Shown one piece after another: positions 8,266-16,505 of a stretch of DNA of 64,000 nucleotides. A model generated the notes under the pieces. It had not been told where the DNA came from, made no database searches, and saw nothing but the letters and a program-made list of their open reading frames with translations. The stretch spans positions 1,240,001 to 1,304,000 of the forward strand of contig OZ253666.1 of NCBI GenBank assembly GCA_965263305.1, read 5' to 3'. Every line of letters begins with the position of its first letter. Positions within the stretch are counted from its first letter, which is position 1. The stretch is from MED-G105 sp965263305 (lineage in GTDB: Bacteria > Pseudomonadota > Alphaproteobacteria > Caulobacterales > Parvularculaceae). A program made the translations under genes and the position numbers.

Positions 8266-9666
8266 TTAGAGTAATCGCATGCTGCGCACGCCCTGGCTGT
8301 CAATTTCACAGCTCATCAAGCGTCGGCTTTCACCGCCCGCGAGGCCACGGGCCGTAAACTCCGCAGTCAGGCGATATGCACCCCCGCCCATGTCTTTCAC
8401 GGCGCTTGGCTCGCTCGGCAACGCGACAAACATGCCTTCAGATCGCGCCGCATAGCGGGCTTCGGCGGCACAATCGCCATAGAAGGCGGCGGCCATCACA
8501 CGGGCATCCAAATTGCCGGATCCGCTCGCGACGTTGCGGGTTGATCCACGAGGCTGAAGACGGCCCAAAAGTTCGCCGTCTAGGGGGTCATTTTGATCCC
8601 GTTCCAACCCCTGCCCCTGAGGCACGGGATTGATCGGCGCGACGGGAACCTCTTGGTCCTGGATATCCGGCGCAACGAGAGATTCAGGTTCGCCCGCGCG
8701 ACGGTCACGGCGTGAGTCGCGGCCATTGTAGGCGCCAGACCCATTCGACTGGCGCGTGTTTCGTTCAAAGGCGCGGCGCTCTTCTTCGAGGAGCTTTCTG
8801 TCTTCCTCAAGGCGGCGCTTTTCTTGTTCCAGAAACGCCATTTCTTCTTCCAGCACACGAGACTCAGACGATGAGCTTGTAGATGTATCTCCACGTAGTA
8901 CCCGGCGTTGCTCTTCGAGCAGTCGGCGGTCCTCTTCCAGCAAGCGCCGTTCGGCATCAAGGCGCGCTCGTTCCTCCGCAAAGAAACGGCTGTCGGCGAA
9001 ACGCTGATCAGAAAAACGACGCCGATCGCGACTGTCGAGCGCTTGATCAAGAATGATGGCGCCGCCGATGACGCCGCCCGCGATTAACGCCGCATCAGCG
9101 CCGGAAAGCCCTCTGCGATACCGGTAGCCACGACCGCCATAGCCGTAGCCATACCGACGACCGCCATAGTATCCGCGCGAACCGAACCGCGATCCGCGAT
9201 GGAACCTGGATCCCCTAAACTTTGACCCACCAAATTTGGAACCACCGTGGAACCGGGATCCATGCCCAAACCGAGAGCCATGGCTAAAGCGGGACCCTCT
9301 AAACCCTCTCGAGCGATGAAATGAGCGCCCGCCATGGAAGGAACGGCCGCCCCGGAAGGAACGACCACCATGGAACGACCGACCACCGCGGAATGACCGA
9401 CCGCGAAATGACCCGCGATGACCGCCTTTAAATGAACTTGCTTTGATGAGTTTTGCACCGTGGTTTGCGCCGTGGTTCGCGCCATGATGGACACTATGGG
9501 CCGCATTCACAACGTGAGCGTCATTCGCGTGCGCCGGGGCCGCGGCGAGCGCGAATACGCCCGCGAAGGCCATTAGTATGACCCTGAAACCGTTGTTTTC
9601 GTTTGAAAAATTATCGAAAGCGGCTTTGTTCAAGCAATGACCGACAGCGTTCGTCTTAAGCAGCAT
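8266..9666 (-). CDS. Secreted Gly/Arg/Ser/Phe/His-rich low-complexity protein with coiled coil
   Basis: A 466-residue protein of unknown family. The order is: a long N-terminal signal peptide ending ALAAAPAHA; a His/Asn repeat (HHGANHGANHGAK); about 110 residues of FxGGRSFHGGRSFRGG-type repeats turning into Tyr/Gly/Arg; a short glycine-zipper helix (LIAGGVIGGAII); an Arg/Glu coiled coil made of LLEEDRRLLEEQRRVL-like units in two blocks; and a globular C-terminal domain of about 100 residues with two Cys. The start at 9666 has GGGAG eight bases upstream. The aromatic/Arg-rich repeats suggest an envelope or extracellular matrix protein. Metal or polyanion binding is an inference from composition. 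Confidence 0.8.
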   Translation of the reverse strand: MLLKTNAVGHCLNKAAFDNFSNENNGFRVILMAFAGVFALAAAPAHANDAHVVNAAHSVHHGANHGANHGAKLIKASSFKGGHRGSFRGRSFRGGRSFHGGRSFRGGRSFHGGRSFHRSRGFRGSRFSHGSRFGHGSRFHGGSKFGGSKFRGSRFHRGSRFGSRGYYGGRRYGYGYGGRGYRYRRGLSGADAALIAGGVIGGAIILDQALDSRDRRRFSDQRFADSRFFAEERARLDAERRLLEEDRRLLEEQRRVLRGDTSTSSSSESRVLEEEMAFLEQEKRRLEEDRKLLEEERRAFERNTRQSNGSGAYNGRDSRRDRRAGEPESLVAPDIQDQEVPVAPINPVPQGQGLERDQNDPLDGELLGRLQPRGSTRNVASGSGNLDARVMAAAFYGDCAAEARYAARSEGMFVALPSEPSAVKDMGGGAYRLTAEFTARGLAGGESRRLMSCEIDSQGVRSMRLL

Positions 9667-9999
9667 CAGGCGTACTCCCAAATTGTCGCCGCCTACAGTA
9701 AGGCGGCTTTGGTGCAACGGGCCTCTCTCACAGGCTTTATGAAGCCCTAATATTGGGGCGGCTTTAAGGCGGGGGAAGCGCCAGGCGCTACACGCTACAT
9801 CACAAACCTGACAGAAATTCAGGCTTTTGGGCCTGTTCCAATACGAGACAGACCAGCCCTACCCTTGTGCAAAAATGGCCAGGTATGGCCCGTTATACCG
9901 CCCGAATTGGGAAATTTAGAGAATGGCCGATTTTAAAAGCTCCGATTTATAATCCCAAGGACCTAGCCAAAAACGGGGAAAGGGGGGAGATTGATCGCC
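9667..9999. other. Intergenic region, divergent promoters
   Basis: 333 bases between the low-complexity protein gene and the acyltransferase gene. A TATAAT hexamer at 9948-9953 lies 46 bases before the acyltransferase start, without a good -35 partner. Short inverted repeats such as GCGCCAGGCGC are present near 9778. No gene was recognised. Confidence 0.35.
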
Positions 10000-10713
10000 A
10001 TGACCATTTCATCAGGCTCAGCCGCCGAAAAAACCCTGCCCGCCGACAACAACGTCAATCTCACGACAGAGAAAAACGCCGATCATCTGATCGAGCACGT
10101 CCACTATGATCGGGGGTCAAACCGACCGGCGCCATCCCTCGGATTTTTTTCCGACGCTTATCGCCAACTCTGTCGCTTGTTCTTGAAAGTCACGGGATGG
10201 AAGGTCGAGGGCGACTGGCCGGCGATCGACAAAATGGTGCTCATTGCGGCGCCCCATACCTCCAACTGGGATGGGATCTATATGCTGGCCGCCGCCGGGT
10301 ATTACCGCATCCCTTTGCGGTGGATGGGAAAAGCCTCGCTGACGACTGGGCCCTTTGGCGGCTTTGTAAAATGGCTGGGCTGCGTACCAGTGGATCGCTC
10401 CCAAGCGCAAGATATTGTGCCCCAGATGATGGAAGCGTTCGCGAACACCGACGCCATGGTGCTCGCCGTCCCGCCGGAAGGCACCCGCGCGAAAACAAAG
10501 GGCTGGAAAACCGGGTTTTATCGCATCGCCGTTGGCGCAAACGTGCCGATTGTCTTCAGCGTCCTCGATTTTGGCGCACGCACCATCCGCGTATCGGGCC
10601 ATATTCGGCCGAGCGGGGATTATGAAAAAGACCTACCCGTCATCATGACCCATTACGCCGGCGCAAAGGGGCTGCGGGTTGATCAATTCGACGCAAAAAC
10701 ACCCCTTCGCTAA
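10000..10713 (+). CDS. Lysophospholipid acyltransferase-family protein
   Basis: A 237-residue glycerolipid acyltransferase of the PlsC superfamily, membrane-associated and acting on lysophosphatidate-like or ornithine-lipid-like acceptors. The catalytic HX4D motif is HTSNWD and the acceptor-binding motif is PPEGTR; between them RWMGKASL is the usual block II. The N-terminal 45 residues are polar. A GGAG ten bases upstream supports the ATG at 10000; a TTG at 9991 would be too close to it. Unlike typical PlsC there is no obvious N-terminal membrane helix, so a cytosolic or peripheral enzyme is likely. Substrate unknown. Confidence 0.88.
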   Translation: MTISSGSAAEKTLPADNNVNLTTEKNADHLIEHVHYDRGSNRPAPSLGFFSDAYRQLCRLFLKVTGWKVEGDWPAIDKMVLIAAPHTSNWDGIYMLAAAGYYRIPLRWMGKASLTTGPFGGFVKWLGCVPVDRSQAQDIVPQMMEAFANTDAMVLAVPPEGTRAKTKGWKTGFYRIAVGANVPIVFSVLDFGARTIRVSGHIRPSGDYEKDLPVIMTHYAGAKGLRVDQFDAKTPLR

Positions 10714-10763
10714 ACGCGCCGCCCCTTGACGACAGCGCCGATCGACTAATTTGGGAATAGCCC

Positions 10764-11795
10764 ATGCGCCTCTTTTTCGCCGACCAACACGCCGCCCATG
10801 ATTGTGCTGGTGAAATGAAAGACGGCGTGCTGACCCCCTGTTACGAGAACCCTCGGCGCCTGGAGAATGTGGCCGCCGCCCTGAAAGAGGCTGGCATCGG
10901 GCCGCTCGAAGCACCGGGCGATGCCGGGATGGCGCCGATCCTCGCCGTGCATGACGCCGACTACGTCGCTTTTCTGCAAACCGCTCATGCTGAATGGCGC
11001 GCAGCGGGGCGCACGGGCGATGTCTTGCCCCTCGTTTGGCCGAGCCCGGAACTGCGCCGCGATGTCTGCCCCCAGACGATTGATGGTAAAGTTGGTCTTT
11101 ATTGCTTTGACGCGGGCACCCCGATCTGCGCCGGCACCTGGGACGCGGCCTATCAAGGGGCGCAAGCCGCGATCGCCGCGGCGGACGCCATATCGGGCGG
11201 TGAACGCCTGGTCTTCGCCGCCATTCGCCCACCCGGCCACCATGCCATGCCGGCGCGCTATGGCGGGTACTGCTTCCTCGCCACCGCCGCCATCGCCGCT
11301 GAACGATTGCGCGCGAAGGGCGCTGGAACCGTCGCTGTGCTGGATATCGACTACCACCATGGCAACGGCACCCAAACGGTTTTTTACGACCGCGCCGATG
11401 TTCAAGTGGTCAACATCCATGCAGACCCCATCTCGGAGTATCCATACTTTCTGGGGCATGCAGATGAAAAAGGGGTGGATGCTGGCATTGGCGCAACCTT
11501 AAACCTGCCCCTGCCAAAAGGCGCAGACGCCCGCGCCTACGCGCCAGCGTTGGATGCGGCATGCGCCCATATCGCCCGCAGCAACGCAGATGCCCTCGTC
11601 CTATCTTTTGGCGCCGATACGTATAAGGACGATCCGCTCGGCCGTTTCAAACTGGCGACGCCAGACTATACCCAAATCGGCAAAGCCATCGCGGCCCTAG
11701 ATCTGCCGACCGCGGTCATTCTTGAAGGCGGATACGCCATCGACGCTCTGGGCGCCAACACTGCGGCGCTGCTCGCGGGGCTTAGCGGTGAATAA
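10764..11795 (+). CDS. Histone deacetylase-family protein, acetylpolyamine amidohydrolase-like
   Basis: A 343-residue arginase-fold zinc amidohydrolase. Visible are the catalytic His pair in RPPGHHAM, the zinc ligands in DIDYHHGNGT (Asp and His), HADP, and the C-terminal EGGYAIDAL. Bacterial members of this group remove acetyl groups from acetylpolyamines or small acetylated amines. The opening MRLFFADQHAAHDCAGEM...NPRRLENV resembles acetylpolyamine amidohydrolases more than HDAC-like proteins of the AcuC type. It follows the acyltransferase by 50 bases and may be co-transcribed, without an evident shared pathway. Confidence 0.9.
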   Translation: MRLFFADQHAAHDCAGEMKDGVLTPCYENPRRLENVAAALKEAGIGPLEAPGDAGMAPILAVHDADYVAFLQTAHAEWRAAGRTGDVLPLVWPSPELRRDVCPQTIDGKVGLYCFDAGTPICAGTWDAAYQGAQAAIAAADAISGGERLVFAAIRPPGHHAMPARYGGYCFLATAAIAAERLRAKGAGTVAVLDIDYHHGNGTQTVFYDRADVQVVNIHADPISEYPYFLGHADEKGVDAGIGATLNLPLPKGADARAYAPALDAACAHIARSNADALVLSFGADTYKDDPLGRFKLATPDYTQIGKAIAALDLPTAVILEGGYAIDALGANTAALLAGLSGE

Positions 11796-11808
11796 AGGCG
11801 CAAGCGCT

Positions 11809-12756
11809 CTAAAAGTCTGCAAGAATCTTTCGCGCTTGTTCGCTGTCTTTTGCAATCTGCGCTTTTAAGGCGTCGAGCCCGTCAAATTTGCGTTCTTCAC
11901 GGAGGAAATCAATGAATGCAACGTCGAGATTTTTGCCGTAAAGATCGCCCTCAAAATCGAACAGATGCACTTCCAACAATGGCGCCGGTGCGCCCACCGT
12001 TGGGCGGCGACCATAATTCGCAACGCCCGGGTAGGTCGCGCCCTCAACCGTGCCGACCACGGCGTAAACGCCCGCCTTCGGCGCAATAAGATCGCCGAGG
12101 AGGAGGTTCGCTGTTGGGAACCCTAAGGTGCGCCCAAGCTTTTGCCCCTCCACCACGACACCATCAACAATCCATGGCGCGCCAAGCATGCGCGCGGCGG
12201 CGACCATGTCGCCGGCATGGATGGCTTCGCGGATGGCGCTAGAGCTAAATTTTTCCGTCGCATCGGGGTCAGGTAAGGGATCGATGATTTTCATCGCGAG
12301 CCCCGCTTCCGTGCATAGCGCCTTTAGCGCCGCTGCATCGCCCGACCGCCCGGCGCCAAAGCGAAATTCCGAGCCCGTCACAACACCGGCAAGGCCCAGT
12401 TGTTCCTTCAACACCGATTTGACGAAGACCTCCGGCGTCATTGACGCCATCACTTGATCAAAGGTCAGCGCCACGACGTTGGGGTCATCAAGAGGGCCAT
12501 CAACGCTCTCGCGCAGCGCCGACTGGATTAAATTGGTCCGGCGGGCTGGAGATGTAATGAGAAAAGGCGGGTCGTCCGGACGAAAGTGCCGGCGCGGATG
12601 AGGGTCAAAAAAGACCGCCCCGGGCGCCGCGTCCTCCTCGTCGGCGAAGCGCGCTGTTTCGCGCAACAAAAAGCGATGCCCCAGATGGACGCCGTCAAGG
12701 TTACCGATGGCGGCGAAAATTCTCCGGCTTTCGGTTCGCTGAGATCCGCCCGTCAT
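11809..12756 (-). CDS. ribF: Bifunctional riboflavin kinase / FAD synthetase
   Basis: A 315-residue enzyme that phosphorylates riboflavin to FMN and adenylates FMN to FAD. The N-terminal adenylyltransferase domain has GNLDGVHLGHR (nucleotide-binding GxxDGxHxGH) and later FSSSAIREAI. The C-terminal kinase domain shows GRTLGFPTANL and NYGRRPTV, then LFDFEGDLYGK. Its ATG overlaps the HAD gene stop as ATGA. The start lacks the few extra residues usual before the first strand, but nothing essential is missing. It provides FAD for enzymes such as the ETF-QO encoded at about 48 kb. Confidence 0.96.
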   Translation of the reverse strand: MTGGSQRTESRRIFAAIGNLDGVHLGHRFLLRETARFADEEDAAPGAVFFDPHPRRHFRPDDPPFLITSPARRTNLIQSALRESVDGPLDDPNVVALTFDQVMASMTPEVFVKSVLKEQLGLAGVVTGSEFRFGAGRSGDAAALKALCTEAGLAMKIIDPLPDPDATEKFSSSAIREAIHAGDMVAAARMLGAPWIVDGVVVEGQKLGRTLGFPTANLLLGDLIAPKAGVYAVVGTVEGATYPGVANYGRRPTVGAPAPLLEVHLFDFEGDLYGKNLDVAFIDFLREERKFDGLDALKAQIAKDSEQARKILADF

Positions 12757-13607
12757 TTCAACCCTTCCATCCAGTACCGCGCGCTAACGCCTGCTTTGGC
12801 CAGGGTCTCCCCAATCGAGGCCGCTTCCTCTTCCGCATAATGGGCATGGACGCCATCGGGGCTGGCAATATAGAGGGCGTCAATCTTAGCTTTGTTGGCG
12901 CCCAGAATATCCGTCCCGGCGCCATCGCCAATGGCTAGGATGCGTTTTCGGTCGATCATTGCGCCAGCAGCGGCGTTGATCTTCTCTAGGGCCAAATCAT
13001 AGATCGCGGGGTAAGGCTTGCCGGCATAGACCACCGACCCGCCCATCTCTTCATAGACCCGCGCAATGGCGCCCGCGCACCACATCAATTCACCGCGCCA
13101 ATTTACGACGATATCCGGGTTCGCGCAGACCATAGGCGCCCCCCGGGCCGCCGCGCCCGCCAGTAAATCGCGATACCCTGCCGGATCGCTTGGCCCGTCC
13201 TCTGTCAGCCCGGTGCAGATGATAAATCCCGCCTCGTCGATCGATGAGAACGTCACATCAAGGCCTTCGTAGAGCACCCCATCGCTGCGCCAACCAATGC
13301 GATAGGCGGGCGCCGGCAATTGCTTCTCGATCGCCGCCCGTGTCGCATCACCCGATGTCGCGACGCCATCATAAGCCTCACGCGGCAACCCCAGAACGTC
13401 TAACTGGCCAGGAATAATGTGGGACGGCTTTGGCGCGTTGGTCAGAATAACGACGGGCCCGCGCGCTTGCCGGAAGGCAGTCAGCGCCGCCGCGACGCCA
13501 TCAAAGACAAAACGCCCGCCATGGATAACGCCCCAGGCATCGCACAGGATCGCATCGTAGTCGGCGGCGATGTCAGCTAAAGAATCGATTTTCTGCGGCG
13601 CAACCAT
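12753..13607 (-). CDS. HAD-superfamily hydrolase, TIGR01459 type (NagD-like)
   Basis: A 284-residue HAD phosphatase with the class IIA cap. Motif I is ILCDAWGVIH, a DxWGV form in which the second Asp of DxD is replaced by Trp, as is typical of this subgroup; motif II is VILTNAP; motif III/IV is GKPYPAIY...ILAIGDGAGTDILGA. In alphaproteobacteria this gene usually precedes ribF, as here, so an FMN/FAD- or sugar-phosphate-related role is plausible but unproven. Start: the ATG at 13607 is used rather than a TTG two codons upstream. Confidence 0.9.
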   Translation of the reverse strand: MVAPQKIDSLADIAADYDAILCDAWGVIHGGRFVFDGVAAALTAFRQARGPVVILTNAPKPSHIIPGQLDVLGLPREAYDGVATSGDATRAAIEKQLPAPAYRIGWRSDGVLYEGLDVTFSSIDEAGFIICTGLTEDGPSDPAGYRDLLAGAAARGAPMVCANPDIVVNWRGELMWCAGAIARVYEEMGGSVVYAGKPYPAIYDLALEKINAAAGAMIDRKRILAIGDGAGTDILGANKAKIDALYIASPDGVHAHYAEEEAASIGETLAKAGVSARYWMEGLK

Positions 13608-13727
13608 ACCCAAGGGCTAGGCCGCGTGATACGAGGACGTCAAGGCCGAGCGCTGCGAAAACGCGCTTCTGGCATGGAACATTGAGGTGGGCGACACAAG
13701 AACCATCACCCACCACTTCTGACATCA

Positions 13728-14849
13728 TTAGGACGCGATCTTAAGATCCTCAGGCGCCGCCGCTGGCGCGATATCGTTCAAGTAGAACGCCGCACTGCGC
13801 GCGGGGCCGAAAAGGTTGCCCTGACCATAGTCAATGCCGAGGGAAAGAATTTCCGGCATGTTTTTTTCAAGTTCGATCTTCTCCGCGATCAGATCGATCT
13901 CAGCGTCCTGTAGACGCTTGCGGAACGTACGCAATTTTTGCGCTGAGACATCACCGTTCCGGCTCGCCGCCAACAACATGGATGCATCCGCCTTGGCGTA
14001 GCGGAAGTTTTTGTCCCGCAATGTTTCCCAGTCTAGATTGAGGGAGTGAATATGGTCGATGGAGAACGCAAATCCCCGACGCGCAATGGCTTTTAAATTG
14101 TCTTCGACCCGCGGATGCATCATATGCACAGACGGATAAGTGAACTCGAAGACAAGGTTGGACGCCAGATCGCTATTGCTTTCTAGATAGTCCGTAAAGT
14201 CATTGAAAAATTCCTCGTCAAACAATGTCGCTGGCGAGAGGTTGCAGAAAAAGACGCCGCGACGGTTTTCCCGGCTGTGGCGACGCAACGCCTGAATGCA
14301 CCGCATCAGGATCATATTATCGATAATGCTGATACGGTTCGCCCGCTCGGCCGCTTCGATGTAACTCGCCGGCGTTAACACCGCGCCATTCGCGTCGCGC
14401 AACCTGGAGAAGGCTTCAAAGAAACGGGCTTTACGTTGCGGCAGACTGACGATGGGCTGCAGGTAAAGATCAATGCGTTCTGAAAGGATTGCTTCTTTGA
14501 TCCGTTCAAGGGTTGAGAAGTCCTGTTCGTTCAACACCATATTGCGATCAGCGGTTGTCACCGCGAGCGCCGGGCCGATATCTGGCATGGTCAGTTCGGA
14601 CTTTTCCTCTGGCCCGACCCGGCTGGATAGGCGCGTCATCATCTCTTTTTCGGCCTGGGCGCGCCCAAAGGCAAAGCCCAACCGGGCGTGGAGAATGAGA
14701 ACGAGCACGAGGGCGCAGGCGAGAAGGATTTCCGCATCCACCACAAAGCCGCGCATGAGCGAAGCAAACACGAGGGCGGCGGCGGTTAGCCCGATAAAAA
14801 AGTTCAGGGAAAACCCGTATCTTGAGCGACGTTGGCGAAGGTTTAGCAC
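13728..14849 (-). CDS. Membrane EAL-domain protein, degenerate, TipF-like
   Basis: A 373-residue protein with two N-terminal helices (about 17-34 and 38-55) and a C-terminal EAL domain (about 115-360). The signature reads EAF at 145-147, N203 and E235 are kept, but the DDFG loop is D265-H266-I-H, losing the second metal-binding Asp. Loss of that residue usually abolishes c-di-GMP hydrolysis while binding can persist. The architecture resembles TipF, the c-di-GMP-binding flagellar positioning factor of Caulobacter. No flagellar genes are in the window, so the TipF link is an inference from layout. Confidence 0.8.
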   Translation of the reverse strand: MLNLRQRRSRYGFSLNFFIGLTAAALVFASLMRGFVVDAEILLACALVLVLILHARLGFAFGRAQAEKEMMTRLSSRVGPEEKSELTMPDIGPALAVTTADRNMVLNEQDFSTLERIKEAILSERIDLYLQPIVSLPQRKARFFEAFSRLRDANGAVLTPASYIEAAERANRISIIDNMILMRCIQALRRHSRENRRGVFFCNLSPATLFDEEFFNDFTDYLESNSDLASNLVFEFTYPSVHMMHPRVEDNLKAIARRGFAFSIDHIHSLNLDWETLRDKNFRYAKADASMLLAASRNGDVSAQKLRTFRKRLQDAEIDLIAEKIELEKNMPEILSLGIDYGQGNLFGPARSAAFYLNDIAPAAAPEDLKIAS

Positions 14850-15051
14850 CGGGAACGCCTTTCCTGTTAGCGTTCTTCAACGAGACAATGGGCCGTTTGA
14901 TCCGTTAACGCCCCTAAGCAAACCCTCATCGGTCCGCGCCTCGAAACAGAACAATCTAGCGGACACTATGGAATCAAGGTTGAGAAGGAATTAAGTTAAT
15001 TGCGAATGACCTGTCTTTCTCAGCGGAAAAACTTTGCAAATCAGTAAGAAA

Positions 15052-15085
15052 ACGCCGCTGGGACAATGCCCCAGCGGCGTCAACC
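15052..15085 (-). terminator. Intrinsic terminator of the OmpA-like lipoprotein gene
   Basis: A perfect 11-bp stem (ACGCCGCTGGG at 15052-15062 with its complement at 15070-15080) and a 7-base loop. On the minus strand it is followed by TTTTCTT. Confidence 0.9.
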
Positions 15086-15128
15086 GTTTTTGGTCATCAA
15101 GTGTTAACCGATACCGGTCGGCCTTTTC

Positions 15129-15797
15129 TTAGAACGCGCTGTCGATGGGGTCGATGACGATTTCCACACGGCGGTTTGCGGCGCGGCCGGCTTGCGTCGC
15201 GTTATCCGCAATCGGACGGGTCTCGCCGAAGCCGATATTGTTCAACCGGGGGCCCGCAACGCCCTGGCCGTTCAGATATTGCGCCACCGAAAGGGACCGG
15301 CGCTCCGAAAGGCTTTGGTTATAGCTGTCCGAGCCCGTCGCATCGGCGTGCCCCGCAACCGTGACCGTGGTCTTGTCGAACTCGGCGAGCACGATGGCGA
15401 CGGAATTCAGGGTCTCATAAAAGCCCGGGCGAATGTCGGACTGATTGACGCCGAAGGTGATGTCGGACGGCATGTTCAAATAAATGTTGTCGCCTTCGCG
15501 GGTGACGGAAACGCCGGAAGAGGCAAGGCGCTGGCGCAATTTGGCGGCCTGGCGATCCTGATAAACGCCGATGCCAACGCCCGCCGCCGCGCCAACGGCC
15601 GCGCCAATGGCGGCGCCTTTGCCCGCGCGATCTCCAATGATCTCGCCCAGAATAGCGCCCGCCGCCGCGCCCGCCGCGGCCCCGCCCGCGCCAGATGTCG
15701 CCGCCCGGCTCGCCCGGCGCTCGCCCGTGTAAGGGTTGGTGGCGCAAGCGCCGAGGGCCGTCGCCGCGATAGCGGTCAGAAGGATGAATTTACGCAT
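15129..15797 (-). CDS. OmpA-family lipoprotein with glycine zipper
   Basis: A 222-residue outer-membrane lipoprotein. The lipobox LGAC places the lipidated Cys at residue 18. Residues 34-80 form a Gly/Ala zipper (GAAAGAAAGAILGEIIGDRAG and GAAVGAAAGVGIGV). The OmpA C-terminal peptidoglycan-binding domain spans about 105-222, with TVAGHADATG, SLSERRSLSVAQYL and NRRVEIVI. The family anchors the outer membrane to peptidoglycan noncovalently. A monocistronic gene with its own strong terminator. Confidence 0.95.
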   Translation of the reverse strand: MRKFILLTAIAATALGACATNPYTGERRASRAATSGAGGAAAGAAAGAILGEIIGDRAGKGAAIGAAVGAAAGVGIGVYQDRQAAKLRQRLASSGVSVTREGDNIYLNMPSDITFGVNQSDIRPGFYETLNSVAIVLAEFDKTTVTVAGHADATGSDSYNQSLSERRSLSVAQYLNGQGVAGPRLNNIGFGETRPIADNATQAGRAANRRVEIVIDPIDSAF

Positions 15798-16029
15798 TTG
15801 CTGTCTCCATATGGCGGCCGTTTCCTATCGGCCGCGTGATCTGCAGTCTCCGTCGCCGCGATACGGCGCCCGCGACGGAATATACAACGGGATCCTATCC
15901 CGCGTTCGTTCCCATAGAGCTATTAAAAATCACGTAATTGCGAAAATTTCGTCCCCTTTTTGCGGCAGTGATGTGGCGGCGCCGACATCTCAGTCACAAA
16001 TGGGTGACGCTGCAAACATGAACGAAATG

Positions 16030-16263
16030 TCATTTTTTCCCTTTGCGCTCGAAAATCTTTGAAACAACGCCCCACATGCGTTCGGCGTAATGGGACGACC
16101 CTTGAAGAATAATCAGTAGGAGCACGACAAACCCGTATTTCTCAAGAATGGTGAAATTTATAACCTGCTCCCATAGGGGTACATCGGTAACACAGGTCGC
16201 ACAGAGCAAAATCAAAGATGCGATGTAATGGAACAGTTCAAAGGTTTCATGGTTGTTGGACAT
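16030..16263 (-). CDS. Small two-helix membrane protein of unknown family
   Basis: A 77-residue protein with two hydrophobic segments (about 9-27 and 45-56) and a Lys-rich C-terminal tail (FERKGKK). The ATG at 16263 has GGAG seven bases upstream, which sets the start well inside a longer open frame. It is divergent from the unknown/WD40 operon and shares with it a palindrome-rich 242-base intergenic region. Small two-helix proteins next to recognition-type proteins are sometimes pore-forming effectors, but nothing in the sequence proves that here. I recognise no family. Confidence 0.6.
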   Translation of the reverse strand: MSNNHETFELFHYIASLILLCATCVTDVPLWEQVINFTILEKYGFVVLLLIILQGSSHYAERMWGVVSKIFERKGKK

Positions 16264-16272
16264 CTCAAGTCT

Positions 16273-16320
16273 CCAGCTTTCGCAGGCGGCGCCTGCAGAT
16301 GATCGATGTCTCAAAGCTGG
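16273..16320. promoter_or_regulatory. Nested inverted repeat next to the small membrane protein start
   Basis: Outer arms CCAGCTTT (16273-16280) and AAAGCTGG (16313-16320) enclose a hairpin GCAGGC-GGC-GCCTGC (16282-16296). The layout could fold as a multi-branch RNA on either strand. On the minus strand the distal arm ends in the GG of the Shine-Dalgarno sequence of the 77-residue protein. Confidence 0.55.
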
Positions 16321-16336
16321 GTGAGCGTGAGCGTGA

Positions 16337-16356
16337 GGCTCAATGAGTATTGAGCC
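16337..16356. promoter_or_regulatory. Perfect 8-bp inverted repeat with 4-base loop
   Basis: GGCTCAAT and ATTGAGCC are separated by GAGT. It lies between the nested repeat and the terminator-like palindrome. It is preceded by three imperfect copies of the hexamer GTGAGC (16321-16338). Confidence 0.55.
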
Positions 16357-16399
16357 ATACAAAACAAACAACGCTTCGGAGATTTTTTGATTACCTGGC

Positions 16400-16436
16400 A
16401 CACACGAAAAACATATGTTTTTCGTGTGTCTTTTTT
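16400..16436 (+). terminator. Perfect 30-base palindrome followed by a T-run
   Basis: 16400-16429 is exactly self-complementary; each arm of 15 bases begins ACACACGAAAAACAT. It is followed by CTTTTTT on the plus strand, the layout of an intrinsic terminator. No plus-strand gene lies upstream. It is therefore either the end of a short RNA made from this intergenic region, an attenuator in the leader of the operon at 16506, or a protein-binding palindrome. Confidence 0.65.
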
Positions 16437-16505
16437 CTAGGTCGTAAATAGCGACTTCTGAGTTTATGCTGAGCACAACGTCAAGGTCTAAACTCGAGAA
16501 CACGG

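Noticed and set aside
9084..9506. A minus-strand Met/Val/Gly-rich frame within the low-complexity gene
   Set aside because: It is an out-of-frame reading of the FxGGRSF repeat; the chosen frame alone has the signal peptide and coiled coil.
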